The position numbers and the translations under genes are program-made. A DNA stretch of 64,000 nucleotides from Zygaena filipendulae (taxonomy: Eukaryota > Arthropoda > Insecta > Lepidoptera > Zygaenidae). A model generated the notes under the pieces. It worked only from the letters and a program-made list of their open reading frames with translations. It was not told the DNA's origin and searched no databases. Where the stretch lies: contig OU015669.1 of assembly GCA_907165275.2 (NCBI GenBank), forward strand, positions 2,936,501 to 3,000,500, given 5' to 3'. Below are positions 21,301-30,918 of the stretch, piece by piece (position 1 is the stretch's first letter; the number at the start of each line of letters is the position of its first letter).

Positions 21301-23527
21301 TGTTATATAACAAGTTTTCTAACATATTAATTACATAATCTGTATACACCGTAAGACTCTAAGTACATAGTACCTAAGTAGAGGTAAGAGGTGAATTTCT
21401 AAAAAAAAATATAGGTAAAACAAAATGGGATAAAAGAAGTCTTAAATAAAATACTTTTTTTGAACAACATTAGAAACGTTTGTCGGCGAGCCCGCGGCGA
21501 AAACGTGTTTTCCGAGAAATTGTATTTCCAGAAAGTGAAGGAGTAAAATTAAGTTAGCAAGAAACTAAATAAGGGTGGACTTGGCTCAACTTTAGATAGA
21601 ACCTATTATTTTGTTCAATAATATTCCAAATTTGACTTAAGACTACCTTATAAGGTCTCTTTGAATAAAAAGTGAGAAACCATAACTATGATTGAACCTC
21701 GATTATTATTAAGTTTAATAGTCAATTCCTACATATATAGATACTAATTCGTTAAAGAGGTTTCAAAGCGTTAATTTTATGTGTCATAGATAGCTATGTC
21801 CTAGATACTAGATGCTGTATTGGCAAAGCAACTGGATGAATAAATCTTAATAGGTATTTCAATCTATCTATCTGTTTGTAATTTTAAATTAACAGCTTCT
21901 CACTAAATGCATACTAACATAAAAAATATCTATTTTTTAAATTTTTCTCTGTCTGTCTGTCCGTCGGTTTGGCTGTCTGTTTGTTCCGGGTAATCTCTAG
22001 ACCGATTTTAACGGGACTCACTGGCAGATAGCTGATGTTACAACCTCAGGAGTTCTCGCAGGAATTCCGTGATAAAAAGTACCTTACGTCACTCAAGATC
22101 ATTGTAGCTTCCTATAAGTAAAAGAATTTTTAAAATCGGTTCAGTCAGTAGATCCAGAGATTACCCCCTACAACGTCACAAACTCACAAACTTTTGCTCT
22201 TTATAATATTAGTATATTATTTGCTCTTTATAATATTAGTATATATGTAGATAAACAGTTGACGCACATAATATATACCTATGATTATGGTGCTAGCATA
22301 ATTTAATTTCTGTATTCAGAGAAATAGGTTCTTTATATCGTCAATGTGATTTCCGTTACAGACGATAATATACATGTTGGATGTTCATTTGAAATCTCTT
22401 TTGGAACGTAAAAATAATATAAAACTTTGCGTTTGGGATTAGAAACAATAAAGCGACTCCCCAGTGTGTGATCTCGTCTGGCCGTGTCATAACTTGGGGC
22501 TGCAAATCTTTTCTCTTCTAAATTTTAAGACCTGCCAACACTCGCGTCCACATCTACTCATAACTTTTACACCATTACTGTGACCTTAATAAAAGTTATA
22601 TCTTTTCTAGCGGAGCTGTTTTAATAAGAACTTTTTAGTATCAAAGTTCATACTGAAATACTTTACCAGCGTTTTTCGTATAAAAATTACACGTCCCCTA
22701 ATGAATAATATTTTAAGATACTTTACTTTACTTTTAAGTTAGTTGTCCATATAGGTAATCTTCCATACCTATATGTTTGTAGGTACAATATGTACAAAAG
22801 AAAAAGTTCACTGATTCATAAACTACAAACGACATTTTGAGAACTACCTGACCTAATGAAGCTGAAAATTGGCAAATTCAGCTAAGAGCGAATTCCTGCA
22901 GTACCTCCCAAATGAACGCTGGAAAATCAATGGGAACAGCAGCTTGTTGTCTACGTATATAAATAAAAAATATCTGGGTCACCGAGCTTCGCTCGTTGTG
23001 TATAGCGCCATCTGTTGTTAAGTAGAAAAAGAAACACTAATTTTTCATTGCCTGAAAACGTTTTCTAAAAATGAAACCTAGCTAGATCGATTAATCGCCC
23101 CCGAAACCCCCTGCATACTAAATTTCATGAAAATCTTTGGGTAGTAGATACACATTCCTAAACCATTAAATCGATTGGATGGGTTGTTTTTTGTAGGTCC
23201 GTCCGCAAAGGTTTCTAAAAGAGTTCTTGTGGGAACTCCGATACCAATGCAGGTACTTACTTCTAGATGATAGTTTAATTTGAAGGTAAAAAACTAAGTA
23301 TTCATTAGTTTTTTACCTTCAAATTGATATGTTATTATAGTAGAAATAATTGACTTTTTCTCTTTTACCAAAATGAAATTCGTTGATGATATTCATTTCC
23401 ATTGTCATTAGGGAAAAAAATTCGAAATTGGATTTGCGAGTAAATTTATTCAATTAGCGAATGTTTTAATTAACCTTTAAAATATTCACGTACCTTTACT
23501 TTCGTCGGTTTCGACGGCTGTTTTCAT
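15158..23527 (-). CDS. SV2-like major facilitator transporter, nine coding exons
   Basis: Join on the minus strand: 23527-23494, 20839-20615, 19911-19749, 19140-18959, 18206-18022, 17898-17738, 17462-17291, 16940-16666, 15317-15158. The sum is 1557 nt, or 518 residues plus TAG, and every junction keeps phase. The protein looks like an insect synaptic vesicle glycoprotein 2-like member of the MFS: a membrane protein with about 12 helices, predicted to carry a small organic solute, substrate unknown. Seen: AECDLN and KGLLNA in the first helix pair, the MFS loop 2-3 motif GFLIDAFGRK (96-105), PESPKYL after helix 6 (228-234), a loop after helix 7 with two N-glycosylation sites (N340, N359) like the luminal loop of SV2, and FPTTVRTMA followed by a GRTGSLVGN helix near the end. 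Introns hold several repeats. Intron 4 is GC-AG. An alternative start at 20855 inside exon 2 is possible but would ignore a good acceptor. Confidence 0.88.
15456..15610 (-). repeat. LINE 3' end with (TTCTA)n tail
   Basis: Minus strand: a TAAGACCGCCTTTTGTA block, ACAATAAAATG, then repeated TTCTA units. This is the form of a 5'-truncated CR1/Jockey-type 3' end, inside intron 8. Confidence 0.6.
15941..16153 (-). repeat. SINE-like repeat S1 in intron 8
   Basis: A nearly full copy from TACTAATATTATAAATACG to GGGTACAGCTAGTA, with an expanded (GTTT)n stretch at 15967-15998. Confidence 0.8.
16495..16560 (-). repeat. End of the ACCGACTTC-type repeat
   Basis: ACGCGTCGAATTGAGAACCTC followed by TTTTTGGGAAGTCAGTTAAAA matches one end of the element at 17494-17704. 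Confidence 0.55.
16666..16940 (-). CDS. Transporter exon 8
   Basis: The acceptor is CATTACAG; the donor is GTGAG|GTGAGA. Residues 375-465 give helices 8-10 and the FPTTVR motif. The donor phase is 2. Confidence 0.88.
17291..17462 (-). CDS. Transporter exon 7
   Basis: The acceptor is GCTATTACAG; the donor is GTACCG|GTAAAT. Residues 318-374 form the soluble loop with NKT and NVT glycosylation sites. The donor phase is 0. Confidence 0.87.
17494..17704. mobile_element. MITE with ACCGACTTCAAAA ends, filling intron 6
   Basis: The left end GTTAAACCGACTTCAAAA is mirrored by TTTTTGAAGTCGGTTAAAA on the right. The element takes up about 211 of the 275 bases of intron 6. Fragments of the same family lie at 16495 and 52265. 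Confidence 0.75.
17738..17898 (-). CDS. Transporter exon 6
   Basis: The acceptor is CATTTTCCAG; the donor is TTAGC|GTAAGT. Residues 264-316 are the central cytoplasmic loop (IKEANFIPKKRTFKTQL) and the start of helix 7. Confidence 0.88.
18022..18206 (-). CDS. Transporter exon 5
   Basis: The acceptor is CACTTTCAG; the donor is TTTCCT|GTAGGT, phase 0. Residues 203-263 contain helix 6 and the PESPKYL motif. Confidence 0.88.
18578..18792 (-). repeat. SINE-like repeat S1 in intron 4
   Basis: A full copy from TACTAATATTATAAATGTG to GGGGCACAGCTAGTA. It has the variant tail with repeated GGATGTTT units and GGCTGAACGGATTTTCATG. Confidence 0.8.
18959..19140 (-). CDS. Transporter exon 4, GC donor
   Basis: The acceptor is AATTTTTCAG. 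The donor reads ATTTTG|GCAAGT. Only this site gives phase 1, which the next exon needs (G plus AA makes glutamate 202), so intron 4 is GC-AG. Residues 142-201 give helices 4-5. Confidence 0.82.
19749..19911 (-). CDS. Transporter exon 3
   Basis: The acceptor is AATTTCTAG; the donor is TATGTG|GTGAGT, phase 2. Residues 88-140 contain the GFLIDAFGRK motif. Confidence 0.87.
20054..20160 (+). repeat. LINE 3' end with (TTTGAA)n tail
   Basis: The ATAAGGCCACC block and ACAATAAAGTACATA are followed by TTTGAATTTGAATTT. This is a 5'-truncated copy in intron 2, antisense to the gene. Confidence 0.6.
20615..20839 (-). CDS. Transporter exon 2
   Basis: The acceptor is ACAAATTTCAG; the donor is TTTTTG|GTAAGT, phase 1. 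Residues 13-86 give the N-terminal cytoplasmic segment, helix 1 and AECDLN. Confidence 0.87.
20945..21351. mobile_element. M3 TIR element, short copy in intron 1
   Basis: It runs from GGGTGCGTACAGACTATACG to CTGTATACACCG, 407 bp, flanked by TTA on the left and TAA on the right. Many ATAACATGTTATATAAC-type blocks. It has no transposase. It is the short counterpart of 9735-11166, in the opposite orientation. Confidence 0.7.
21930..22240 (-). repeat. SINE-like repeat S2, diverged
   Basis: CTGTCTGTCCGTCGG, then TAATCTCTAGACCGATTTTAAC and GGCAGATAGCTGATGTTA, then GAGTTCTCGCAGGAATTCC. A second tail-like CTTTATAATATTAGTATAT is duplicated at 22199-22243. Confidence 0.55.
22970..23230 (+). repeat. 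Interspersed repeat with GAGCTTCGCTCG box
   Basis: ATCTGGGTCACCGAGCTTCG, TAGCGCCATCTGTTGTTAAG, then CTAAATTTCATGAAAATC and a tail ending near GTCCGTCCGCAAAGG. This is the form of a lepidopteran interspersed repeat. It lies in intron 1. Confidence 0.45.
23277..23325. other. Perfect 20-bp stem-loop in intron 1
   Basis: The arm 23277-23296 is fully complementary to 23306-23325, around a 9-base loop. Confidence 0.8.
23494..23527 (-). CDS. Transporter exon 1 (start)
   Basis: ATG at 23527-23525, eleven codons (MKTAVETDESK) plus one G, then GTACGT. The leftover G completes aspartate 12 with exon 2. No other nearby ATG gives this phase with a good donor. The 5' UTR would run above 23527; its start is not visible. 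Confidence 0.75.
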
Positions 23528-23867
23528 TATCAATACGGTCTCACAATATTTTTAAGGTGTAGACCAGTTTTAAAAACGTAAAAAGAAAAGTGAAGAAAAA
23601 AAACACCGTATTTATTTGTTTTTCTTGAAATATTATGAGTTACTGAGAGCACATATTCCACGTCAGCAATTTTAACTAAACCGGCACAATATAATTGTAC
23701 ATTCTTCAACTAAATGTGTTAATATATTAGAATTAAAAAAAAAATAGTCACTAGCTATCTCACAAACACAGAAGTCATCATAGGAGAGTTTGATAACGCA
23801 ATCCAGTTCGAGGTACATTGCAATTATAAGTTTTATAATATTATATCTAATTACATCATCACTACAT

Positions 23868-24050
23868 AGTATAAAACAAAGTTGCTTCCCGCTGTCTGTC
23901 TGTCCCTATGTATGCTTAGATCTTTAAAACTACGTAACGGATTTTCATGCGGTTTTCACCAATAGATAGAGTGATTCATGAGGAAGTTATATCTATATTT
24001 TATTCCGCGGGAACTTTTAAATTACCGCGGGTGAAACTGAGGATAATAGA
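23868..24050 (-). repeat. SINE-like repeat S4
   Basis: The tail ATAAAACAAAGTTGCTTCCC and the TTTTCATGCGGTTTTCACC block precede the shared TTCCGCGGGAAC end module. The partner copy is at 46424-46635. Confidence 0.6.
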
Positions 24051-24089
24051 TAATACGGTCGGTACCTAATTACTTAAAAGAAACAATTT

Positions 24090-24284
24090 TTGATATTTTT
24101 TTCTGTCGGTCTATCTGTTTGTTCTGGCTAATCTCTGAAACGGGTTTACTAATTTTAACGGGACTCTCACTGGTAGATAGCTGATGTTATGAGGAGTAAC
24201 TAAGGCTACTTTTATTTTAGAAAAAAACAGTTCCTACGGGAATTCTGAAACTCGTGCTGATGAAACCGCAGGGCACAGCTAGTA
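24090..24284 (-). repeat. SINE-like repeat S2
   Basis: Tail TGGCTAATCTCTGAAACGGG, core CACTGGTAGATAGCTGATG, end module finishing GGGCACAGCTAGTA. Confidence 0.7.
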
Positions 24285-24523
24285 AAAGATAAATGAAAGT
24301 AATAAATCTTACGTACACATTTGCTATCATGACGGTTATAAACAATTGTTACGCCATTATTTTTCTCACTATCTACGTATCTTCATCTCTAGATAATATT
24401 GAATGCAATTTTAAACTTGGGTGTCTGCACGTTGAAAATATTTACTGATCTAAATAAAATATCTAGTGGTCTTTATATATAATGAAATATCTAAAAAGAA
24501 AAAAAGTAGTAAGTACCTAAATT

Positions 24524-24754
24524 GGACATAGATAAACAATAATGTGTTAACCCACACTGGAGCATTTTGAATAAATCGTGTTTCAAAATTATAGCGCCAT
24601 TTTTTATCAGTATTTTTTTTTTACGTTTAACATTTTGTTGGTATTTAAACAATGTTTCAACGCATAATTAAAAAATGTTCTCTAACTCTCAATAAAGCGT
24701 TCTGTACGAATAACTTAATTTTGTGGGTTGGCATGTTATTGCTTATCGGCGTCC
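24524..24754. mobile_element. M2 MITE, copy 2
   Basis: The ends are GGACATAGATAAACAATAAT and TATTGCTTATCGGCGTCC, 231 bp. It is flanked by the 4-bp duplication AATT (24520-24523, 24755-24758). It is inverted relative to copies 1 and 3. Confidence 0.85.
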
Positions 24755-24789
24755 AATTATGACTGGGTATTAAAATCAAATTCTACGTA

Positions 24790-25011
24790 TTTAGTCCATC
24801 AGTTAGATAGTAAAAAAATTTAGACACGTAATTTTTTCTATTTAAATATATTAAAAAAAAATTGATAAAAAGCATTAAAGTTTAGGAGTGGGGGCTCGTG
24901 ACGTCATAACTATAAGTCATATATCAAGTGTGACGTCATACGAAATTTCAACTAAATGTATCGCCGATATAAAGCTAAAAACTAAAATTTAATTATCTAG
25001 CCCATTCTTCA
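24790..25011. mobile_element. M4 element, incomplete copy
   Basis: It contains GCATTAAAGTTTAGGAGTGG, GGGGCTCGTGACGTCAT and GTGACGTCATACGAAATTTC, ending TAGCCCATT. It lacks one end. Confidence 0.6.
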
Positions 25012-25054
25012 GATATCATCACATAGCATCTAGTCTCAAACTAAGAAGAGATTC

Positions 25055-25170
25055 TATAGTCAGTAGCAGAAATATATGTGAACACTTTTGGCAGTCATTG
25101 AATCTTATTGCAATAATAATAGAGTTCAAAAACGGATGAGTGTTTATGTGTTTCTGCTGCTGCCTGTACC
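25055..25170. mobile_element. M5 mini-MITE, copy 1
   Basis: The left end ATAGTCAGTAGCAGAAATAT is mirrored by TTTCTGCTGCTGCCTGTAC, with a TCTTATTGCAATAATAATAG centre. About 115 bp. Confidence 0.65.
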
Positions 25171-26546
25171 TACTATCGGCATTGATACGTATAATCTTCA
25201 AATTTAACTCAAAAATTACTGGACTGATTTGAAAAATTTTTTCACCACTAGAATGCTTCAATTTCCCTGATTAGTATTATTATAACGAAAAATTCACGAA
25301 AAATTATGGATAATCTCCCACTTTCGTGTAGCTGCAATGTTTAAGGTAATTCCCCTTCCTGCCCCGCTGAAACTGTATCAGATGTGATAACATTAGCTGC
25401 AAATATTTACAGGGCTGAAAACATACGTAATAACAAAGTAGGCGAAAAAATAATATTATAAGTTCGGTAGTTCAGAATATGAGGAAAATAAATTTATTAA
25501 AATAATATTACAACTACATTCACAAGGTAAACAATATATGTAGCTCACTAATAGGATCAGCGGTCAGCTCGATCGGGCGACGATCATTAATCTCATTACG
25601 GATCAGAAGATTTCGGAAGCTAAATGACCTTGGGTTCTCAATTTAAAATGGGTACGGAAGCTAATTGGCCTTACCAATAATTAGCCCTCTAGATATAACT
25701 TAAGATACCGGTGCGTGGTGATGTGTATGTATAACAATTGAATGGCGAGCGCCTACACAGGTTATTTTCTTTTTGATTTGATTTTACAGTTTTTGAAAAA
25801 AAAAACTGTTTTATATTATGAATATGTTTATAGCGGTGTATACTTTCAACCATGTAAATATTTGCAGTTAATTTTACCACACCTTCTATAGTATCTCATA
25901 GCAGCGCGCATCACTCAAATATGTATTACTAAAACGTATTTTAAGATGCTTAAGATGCCTACTAAAAATCACCGGGTGAAACCGCGGGCATCAGCCAACA
26001 ATATACGTAAACATCAATGACTCTAAAAATAAGATAAAATCTAGAACGAGGAACTTCAACTATACAAATATAATATATAATGGAAATTCTTAATTACATA
26101 TTATAATACAGTACAGGCAGATTACGTAGATGATGTAAATTGAGGTGTATGGAGTATGTCAGAAGAAATTATTTAGCAATGACAGCTAGGTATTAGGATC
26201 AAATTTGAATCCGGTGTTATTGAAGAAAAACATCATGAAAAATTATATAGCTTGGTGGTAGAGCACATTCTAGTGCCACGAAAGTAATACAACGTCTTAG
26301 AACGTTGAAGGCTAACTACAACATGATATTTGCAACATGGCATGTGTTTGTTTGAAGGTTGCTAGGTACATACTAAAATGAACATCAGAAAGTGAGATTT
26401 GTTAAGTGACGTCATATATCAAATCCAAAGTAGGTAAAGACCATATCGAGATTATAAGGGTCATTGCAAATGGAAATCTTTAAGTCTCTTCCTAATCCAG
26501 GAGAGCCGGTTAATAGAGGTGAGTTAGAAACACTTTGTGTTAAGCT
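25171..26546. other. No gene recognised
   Basis: AT-rich DNA. A trace of a repeat end (TCACCGGGTGAAACCGCGGG) is seen at 25969-25987. Confidence 0.35.
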
Positions 26547-26803
26547 AAGGCCTCATTACAAAAAGCTTCGCTTATTGCTAAGAGCCAAGCTACTCACCGA
26601 GTGACAAATACTAGTGAACAGACATAATATTACATATACTATGGTAGCTGGTCACGCTGCAACCGATGCTCCTAGGTACTAGGTAGGCCTTGCTAATCAC
26701 CATGCGATGCCAGTGTGGTCACCGGTGATAGTATACAATATGTCTGTTCACTGGGAGTAGCTTGGCTCTTAGCACTAAGCAGAGCTCTTTGTAGTGTGAC
26801 CTT
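26547..26803. mobile_element. Fold-back MITE with about 60-bp arms
   Basis: The left arm AAGGCCTCATTACAAAAAGC, then GCTAAGAGCCAAGCTACTC, is mirrored on the right by GAGTAGCTTGGCTCTTAGC and TTGTAGTGTGACCTT. It is flanked by AGCT on both sides (26543-26546, 26804-26807). 257 bp, non-coding. Confidence 0.75.
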
Positions 26804-28208
26804 AGCTTTAGTCATATTAGGTTACACATAAAAATGTAATATGGAAACATACGTAGGTATATTGACTCAAGAACAATTTCAGCGAGCGTATAAAATCTTA
26901 GTGCTCCAATGTACATTCTTTGAATGTTTCTATTATACCGTCTTGTTGGAGAATCCACGGAGTAGAACTGTAATACCCGTATTCAAATTTAATAAAAGCC
27001 AGCCACAAACTGTGCTACATTTTCAGCAAACAAATACCAATGGTTTATTTGATAATGTGTGTAAAAATATTTTATTAAAAATATTACAGTAGGGTAGTCT
27101 TACTATTTAATTTGCAAATAGTTTATTGTAATGCAATTAAACAATTTTTGGTGATGATTTTTTGGAAGATTTTGACGCCATAGAAAAAAGATGATAGGTA
27201 ATGTAAAGTAGGTACGAGTTTTTATTTCGTCTGAGGTAGGTACCTTACTTATTACAAAGTAAATATGTGATTGTCAAGAGACAAATAATTTTCCACTTTA
27301 TTGTGAACTTTTCACATGATGCATTAAGCTGGATAAATACGTAAAAGTATTTTATTAGCCATTTCGTAGCAGTCAAAACTGCAGTTTATGATGCCAGAGA
27401 CAGAAAAAAACTTTTTGGTGCTCTATATTTTTTTTTTATTCCATTCTGGGTTAGGTGTGCTTACAATATTTGATCACACCGTCACAAATAAAAAAAAAAT
27501 TAAAATAATTAAATTACATAGACCAGCTACTGCCCATAGTGATTTTATGTTACCGGCCTCAGCTGAGAAACAAATACAGCAGTATATACATACCTATTAT
27601 ATAATAAGATTTGTGTTTTTTTTCTCTACCGTTAAGGACAATGTTATCGTGTAGTTTTACTGTCTAAATTATATTGTTAAAAGACAGCACAGTGTATCAC
27701 GAAGACGTCGTTCCCTCCCCAACACCCTTAAAAACTCTTTGTTATCAAAGTAAACTTCTTAGATTTATTTATATTTTTATCATTATTCTAAATAAAAAAA
27801 TCATTTTTTTTTAAATATGTGTACAAATAAAAGCTAGACCCCAATTATGTATACGCACTTTATTTGCACAGGATGTTATTAAAAGGTACCCATTGAAAAC
27901 ATCAGCGTATTTCTAGCATGGCTGAACAGGGATAAATATGATAGCAACATCGTTACAAATTCTATACAAAATTAAATGTGAAGACGTGGAGAGGAAAAGA
28001 AAAAGCGAAAGGATAAAAACGCTGTTATGTTACCCTTCGTATCTTTATGGCGGAATCCTCTTACGTGACGTGGAGAGTTCCGATTTCCCCTTCCGACAAC
28101 TAAACACGGGGAGTTTTCGTAAAGTGTTTTATTTTTTTCACGCGTTCGTGTATCGTGTATGTGCCACATCGGCTGGAAGAGGGGTGCTTCCAATGATATA
28201 CTTATAAT
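26804..28208. other. No gene recognised
   Basis: Three short frames (26841-27092, 27388-27654, 27938-28207) match nothing known. The stretch 28000-28190 is less AT-rich than its neighbours and could be regulatory or an old exon. Confidence 0.35.
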
Positions 28209-28593
28209 GGCCAGTTCACACTTCCATAAGTAAGTTCAGCTTACTTAGGTACCTACTTAATCGAAAAGTAGACTGCAACTTCCAAACGGTGAGCGTCCGT
28301 AAGTAAGTAAATAAGTTCAACAATTACTTCAATTACTTGCCGGCCGCTGTCTTACTACTTGCTGTCCTATTACTTACTTGTCGCCGTCCACACGGCAGCA
28401 AGTAGTAAGTAATACGTTGGCGGGGAGCGGGAGACAAAGCGGGCGGGTGTACCCGCTACAGCTGTCCTGTTAAAACAATAGAAGTGGTCTCCACCCTGCG
28501 GCTAGTTGCTACTTAATCACTTACTTGCCGGCCAGCGTCCACGCGTGGTTGTTTTGCTTTCTTAGTTATTACTTATGGAAGTGTAAACCGGCC
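28209..28593. mobile_element. TIR element with GGCCAGTTCACACTTCC ends
   Basis: The left end GGCCAGTTCACACTTCCATA is mirrored by TATGGAAGTGTAAACCGGCC. It is 385 bp with inner inverted pieces (ACTTACTTGTCGCC, GGCAGCAAGTAGTAAG). The flanks read ATAAT on both sides, so the duplication is 5 bp, or TAA if the end includes TGG. Confidence 0.75.
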
Positions 28594-28969
28594 ATAATAT
28601 CATTGGGTGCTTCTATACTATCCGACACGATGTCGTTCGTAGGATCGGTCGCCGGTCGATATCTCCGCTGTTCCCTTGTGGTCATACTAGTTTGTCATAT
28701 TATCGTAACTCATAGTGTCAATAATTATTAGCTTTTTTGCATGAACTTCTGATATTATACGGTCACAGATATAATATTATCTCCATAGATACGTTTGTAC
28801 TTATATTAAAAAATAATAGATTTGGCTTTTTGTGTTTTTTGTCACAACCTCAGTTTAAGTTCTGTTAAAACGGGCGGTCACGCGTTTTTTGCAATAACTT
28901 TAGGATTATTGCATAAATCCGATTCATTCAATCAACTTGTGATACAATGAAACATAATGTTAATACTTA
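28594..28969. other. No feature recognised
   Basis: The composition is ordinary. There is no supported gene. Confidence 0.3.
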
Positions 28970-29165
28970 ATGATAGAAAATCAACAAATTTTATGAATAT
29001 TAAATAATAGAACTGATATAATACTTATATACTTTTCCCTCGTACATGCAGGCCCAGAATAAACATAACGATATCGTCACACAAATATGTATTTACTCTG
29101 ACGTGGGAATTGAACCCGCAACACCTAGCGTAATAGCAATCAGTTTCGCTAACCACTAATGAACG
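28970..29165 (-). repeat. tRNA-derived SINE head
   Basis: On the minus strand from 29165: TAGTGGTTAGCGAAACTG resembles an A box, and GGTTCAATTCC is an exact B-box match 30 bases further on. An unrelated body follows. The cloverleaf is degenerate, so this is a SINE with a Pol III promoter, not a working tRNA gene. Confidence 0.65.
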
Positions 29166-29236
29166 GTGCTGTCTGTTTGACTAACGTAATACAAAATAAA
29201 CGAGTATATTTCTGATCGTATTATTCTACAGATGTT

Positions 29237-29860
29237 ATCCTTTATTATAAATTTGGAAGTGTGTTTGTTTGTATGCATGTTTGTTTGTTAGGCTTTCACG
29301 CCTTAACAGCTCAATCGATCATGTTAAAATCTTGCACACACGCTGTTACGAGGGTACTTTTTGGCCCGAAATTCCCCGCGGATACTCCAAAATTAATGCC
29401 GGTAAAATCTCATGAAATTTTACATATATACGGTGTCAGGGGAACAGAGAAGGATGTAGGGTACTTTTATCCTGGAATTCCCGCGGGAACTCCGTTATAG
29501 GGATGTTGAAGAGTTTTGAAAATTGAAATTCTAATTAGCCCGTTTGTTAGAAAACAAAAAACAATAGACACGTATTTTTTGCTTTTTCAAATAAATGAAA
29601 ATATAGTGAGATAAAGCGCATTAAAGTTTAGGGTGGGGGCTCGTGACGTCATTAACCGATTTAAGTCCCCATACAAACTGCACCGAATAGTGACGTCACG
29701 CGAAATTTCAACTCAATAATATCGCCGTTATTTTTGGATTACCTACGTAAAAAAAGAAAAAATACGTGTGCAATATTTTTTATTAATCTTAAGGCGGAAT
29801 AAAAAAAAATTAGTCGACAAGCCCATTACCGCGGATAAAACCGCGGGGAACGGCTAGTAT
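29237..29860 (-). repeat. SINE-like repeat S1 split by an M4 element
   Basis: 29237-29497 carries the tail and core; 29826-29860 carries the CCGCGG..GCTAGTA end. The two join once the 328-bp M4 element is removed. Confidence 0.7.
29498..29825. mobile_element. M4 element, full copy nested in S1
   Basis: The ends are TAGGGATGTTGAAGAG and TCGACAAGCCCA, imperfect inverted repeats. The inside has GTGACGTCATTAAC and TAGTGACGTCACGCG. It is flanked by TTA on both sides (29495-29497, 29826-29828). Confidence 0.7.
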
Positions 29861-30904
29861 AATAGTACTGTGCATGTATACAGTAGGTAGGTACTAAATG
29901 TATTGCTATACATAGAGACCCAGGTAACTACACATTTCACTTTCCGCTCCGTTAGCGGGAAATGATCTCATAACTGTGAAAAATGGTTATGAACTGTTTT
30001 TATCCGGTAAAAGGCAGTATATTTTTTTAATCTAGTTTTAGTAAGTATAAAAAAATCATCAGTAGTTTTCATCGATCAAAGAAAATTAGGTATGTTAAAT
30101 TATTGTCGTAAACAAAGAGGCTATAATAATACTTTTGAAATGCAGTTAAAATAAAACTGTATAAGATTTTGTGTAGTTTTGTGTGGCTTTGAGTGACTTA
30201 ATTTGTGTGTCTGTACATTGAAAATATTCAAATTAAAATAGCGGGTATGTTTAAGGGTCCTTATCCATTGCGGTGACTTTCACTAAACTTGTCTGTGTGT
30301 CGGTTTGTTTGAACAATAATAAAATTAAAAATAGGCGATTGCCTTTCCGGAGCAGTCGGCATTGTTACTCGCGGTAATTCCGTGTTTACTTCAAAGAAAT
30401 ACTACATTGTATCGGAATAGAAAGTATCTTATATGTTGCTTAATATGCGACATAAACTACCTACGTGCCAAGTTTCATTTGAATCAGCTGTCCGGTAGTA
30501 TCCAGGTGATGCGGGCACCGGCTGAAAAACTGACACACAAAATTGATAGACAACAGAAAAAAAAGATCGACGATCGGAAATGTTACAAAATAAAATGTCT
30601 ATAAAATGCGCCTTGGTCGGTAGTGTTCTAGCTATTGAACTTTACAAAACTCAAAGCAAACCAAACATTCTGTAACGAAATTTCAAGACTATCATATATC
30701 ACAATAAATAAATAACACGAGAGCAGTTATACGACTTGGAAATATCCCGATTTTTAACCTGCCAGATAGGCCACCAAGACATATTCCTGTGGAAAGAGGA
30801 AAGTTATGAGCATGATTTACTGCACAGAGATGTTTTCCGACAAAGACAGTGTCACGACTACAGAGAAAAGCAATATACTAACTAAAGAGGCAATTTAGGC
30901 GGGG
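29861..30904. other. No gene recognised
   Basis: AT-rich DNA. The piece at 30360-30600 resembles a SINE-like tail (CGTGCCAAGTTTCATTTG), but its ends are not visible. Confidence 0.35.
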
Positions 30905-30918
30905 TATACGTTATCCTT

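Noticed and set aside
29085..29165. tRNA gene on the minus strand
   Set aside because: The B box is good but the acceptor and anticodon stems do not pair, and unrelated SINE body sequence follows the B-box side.
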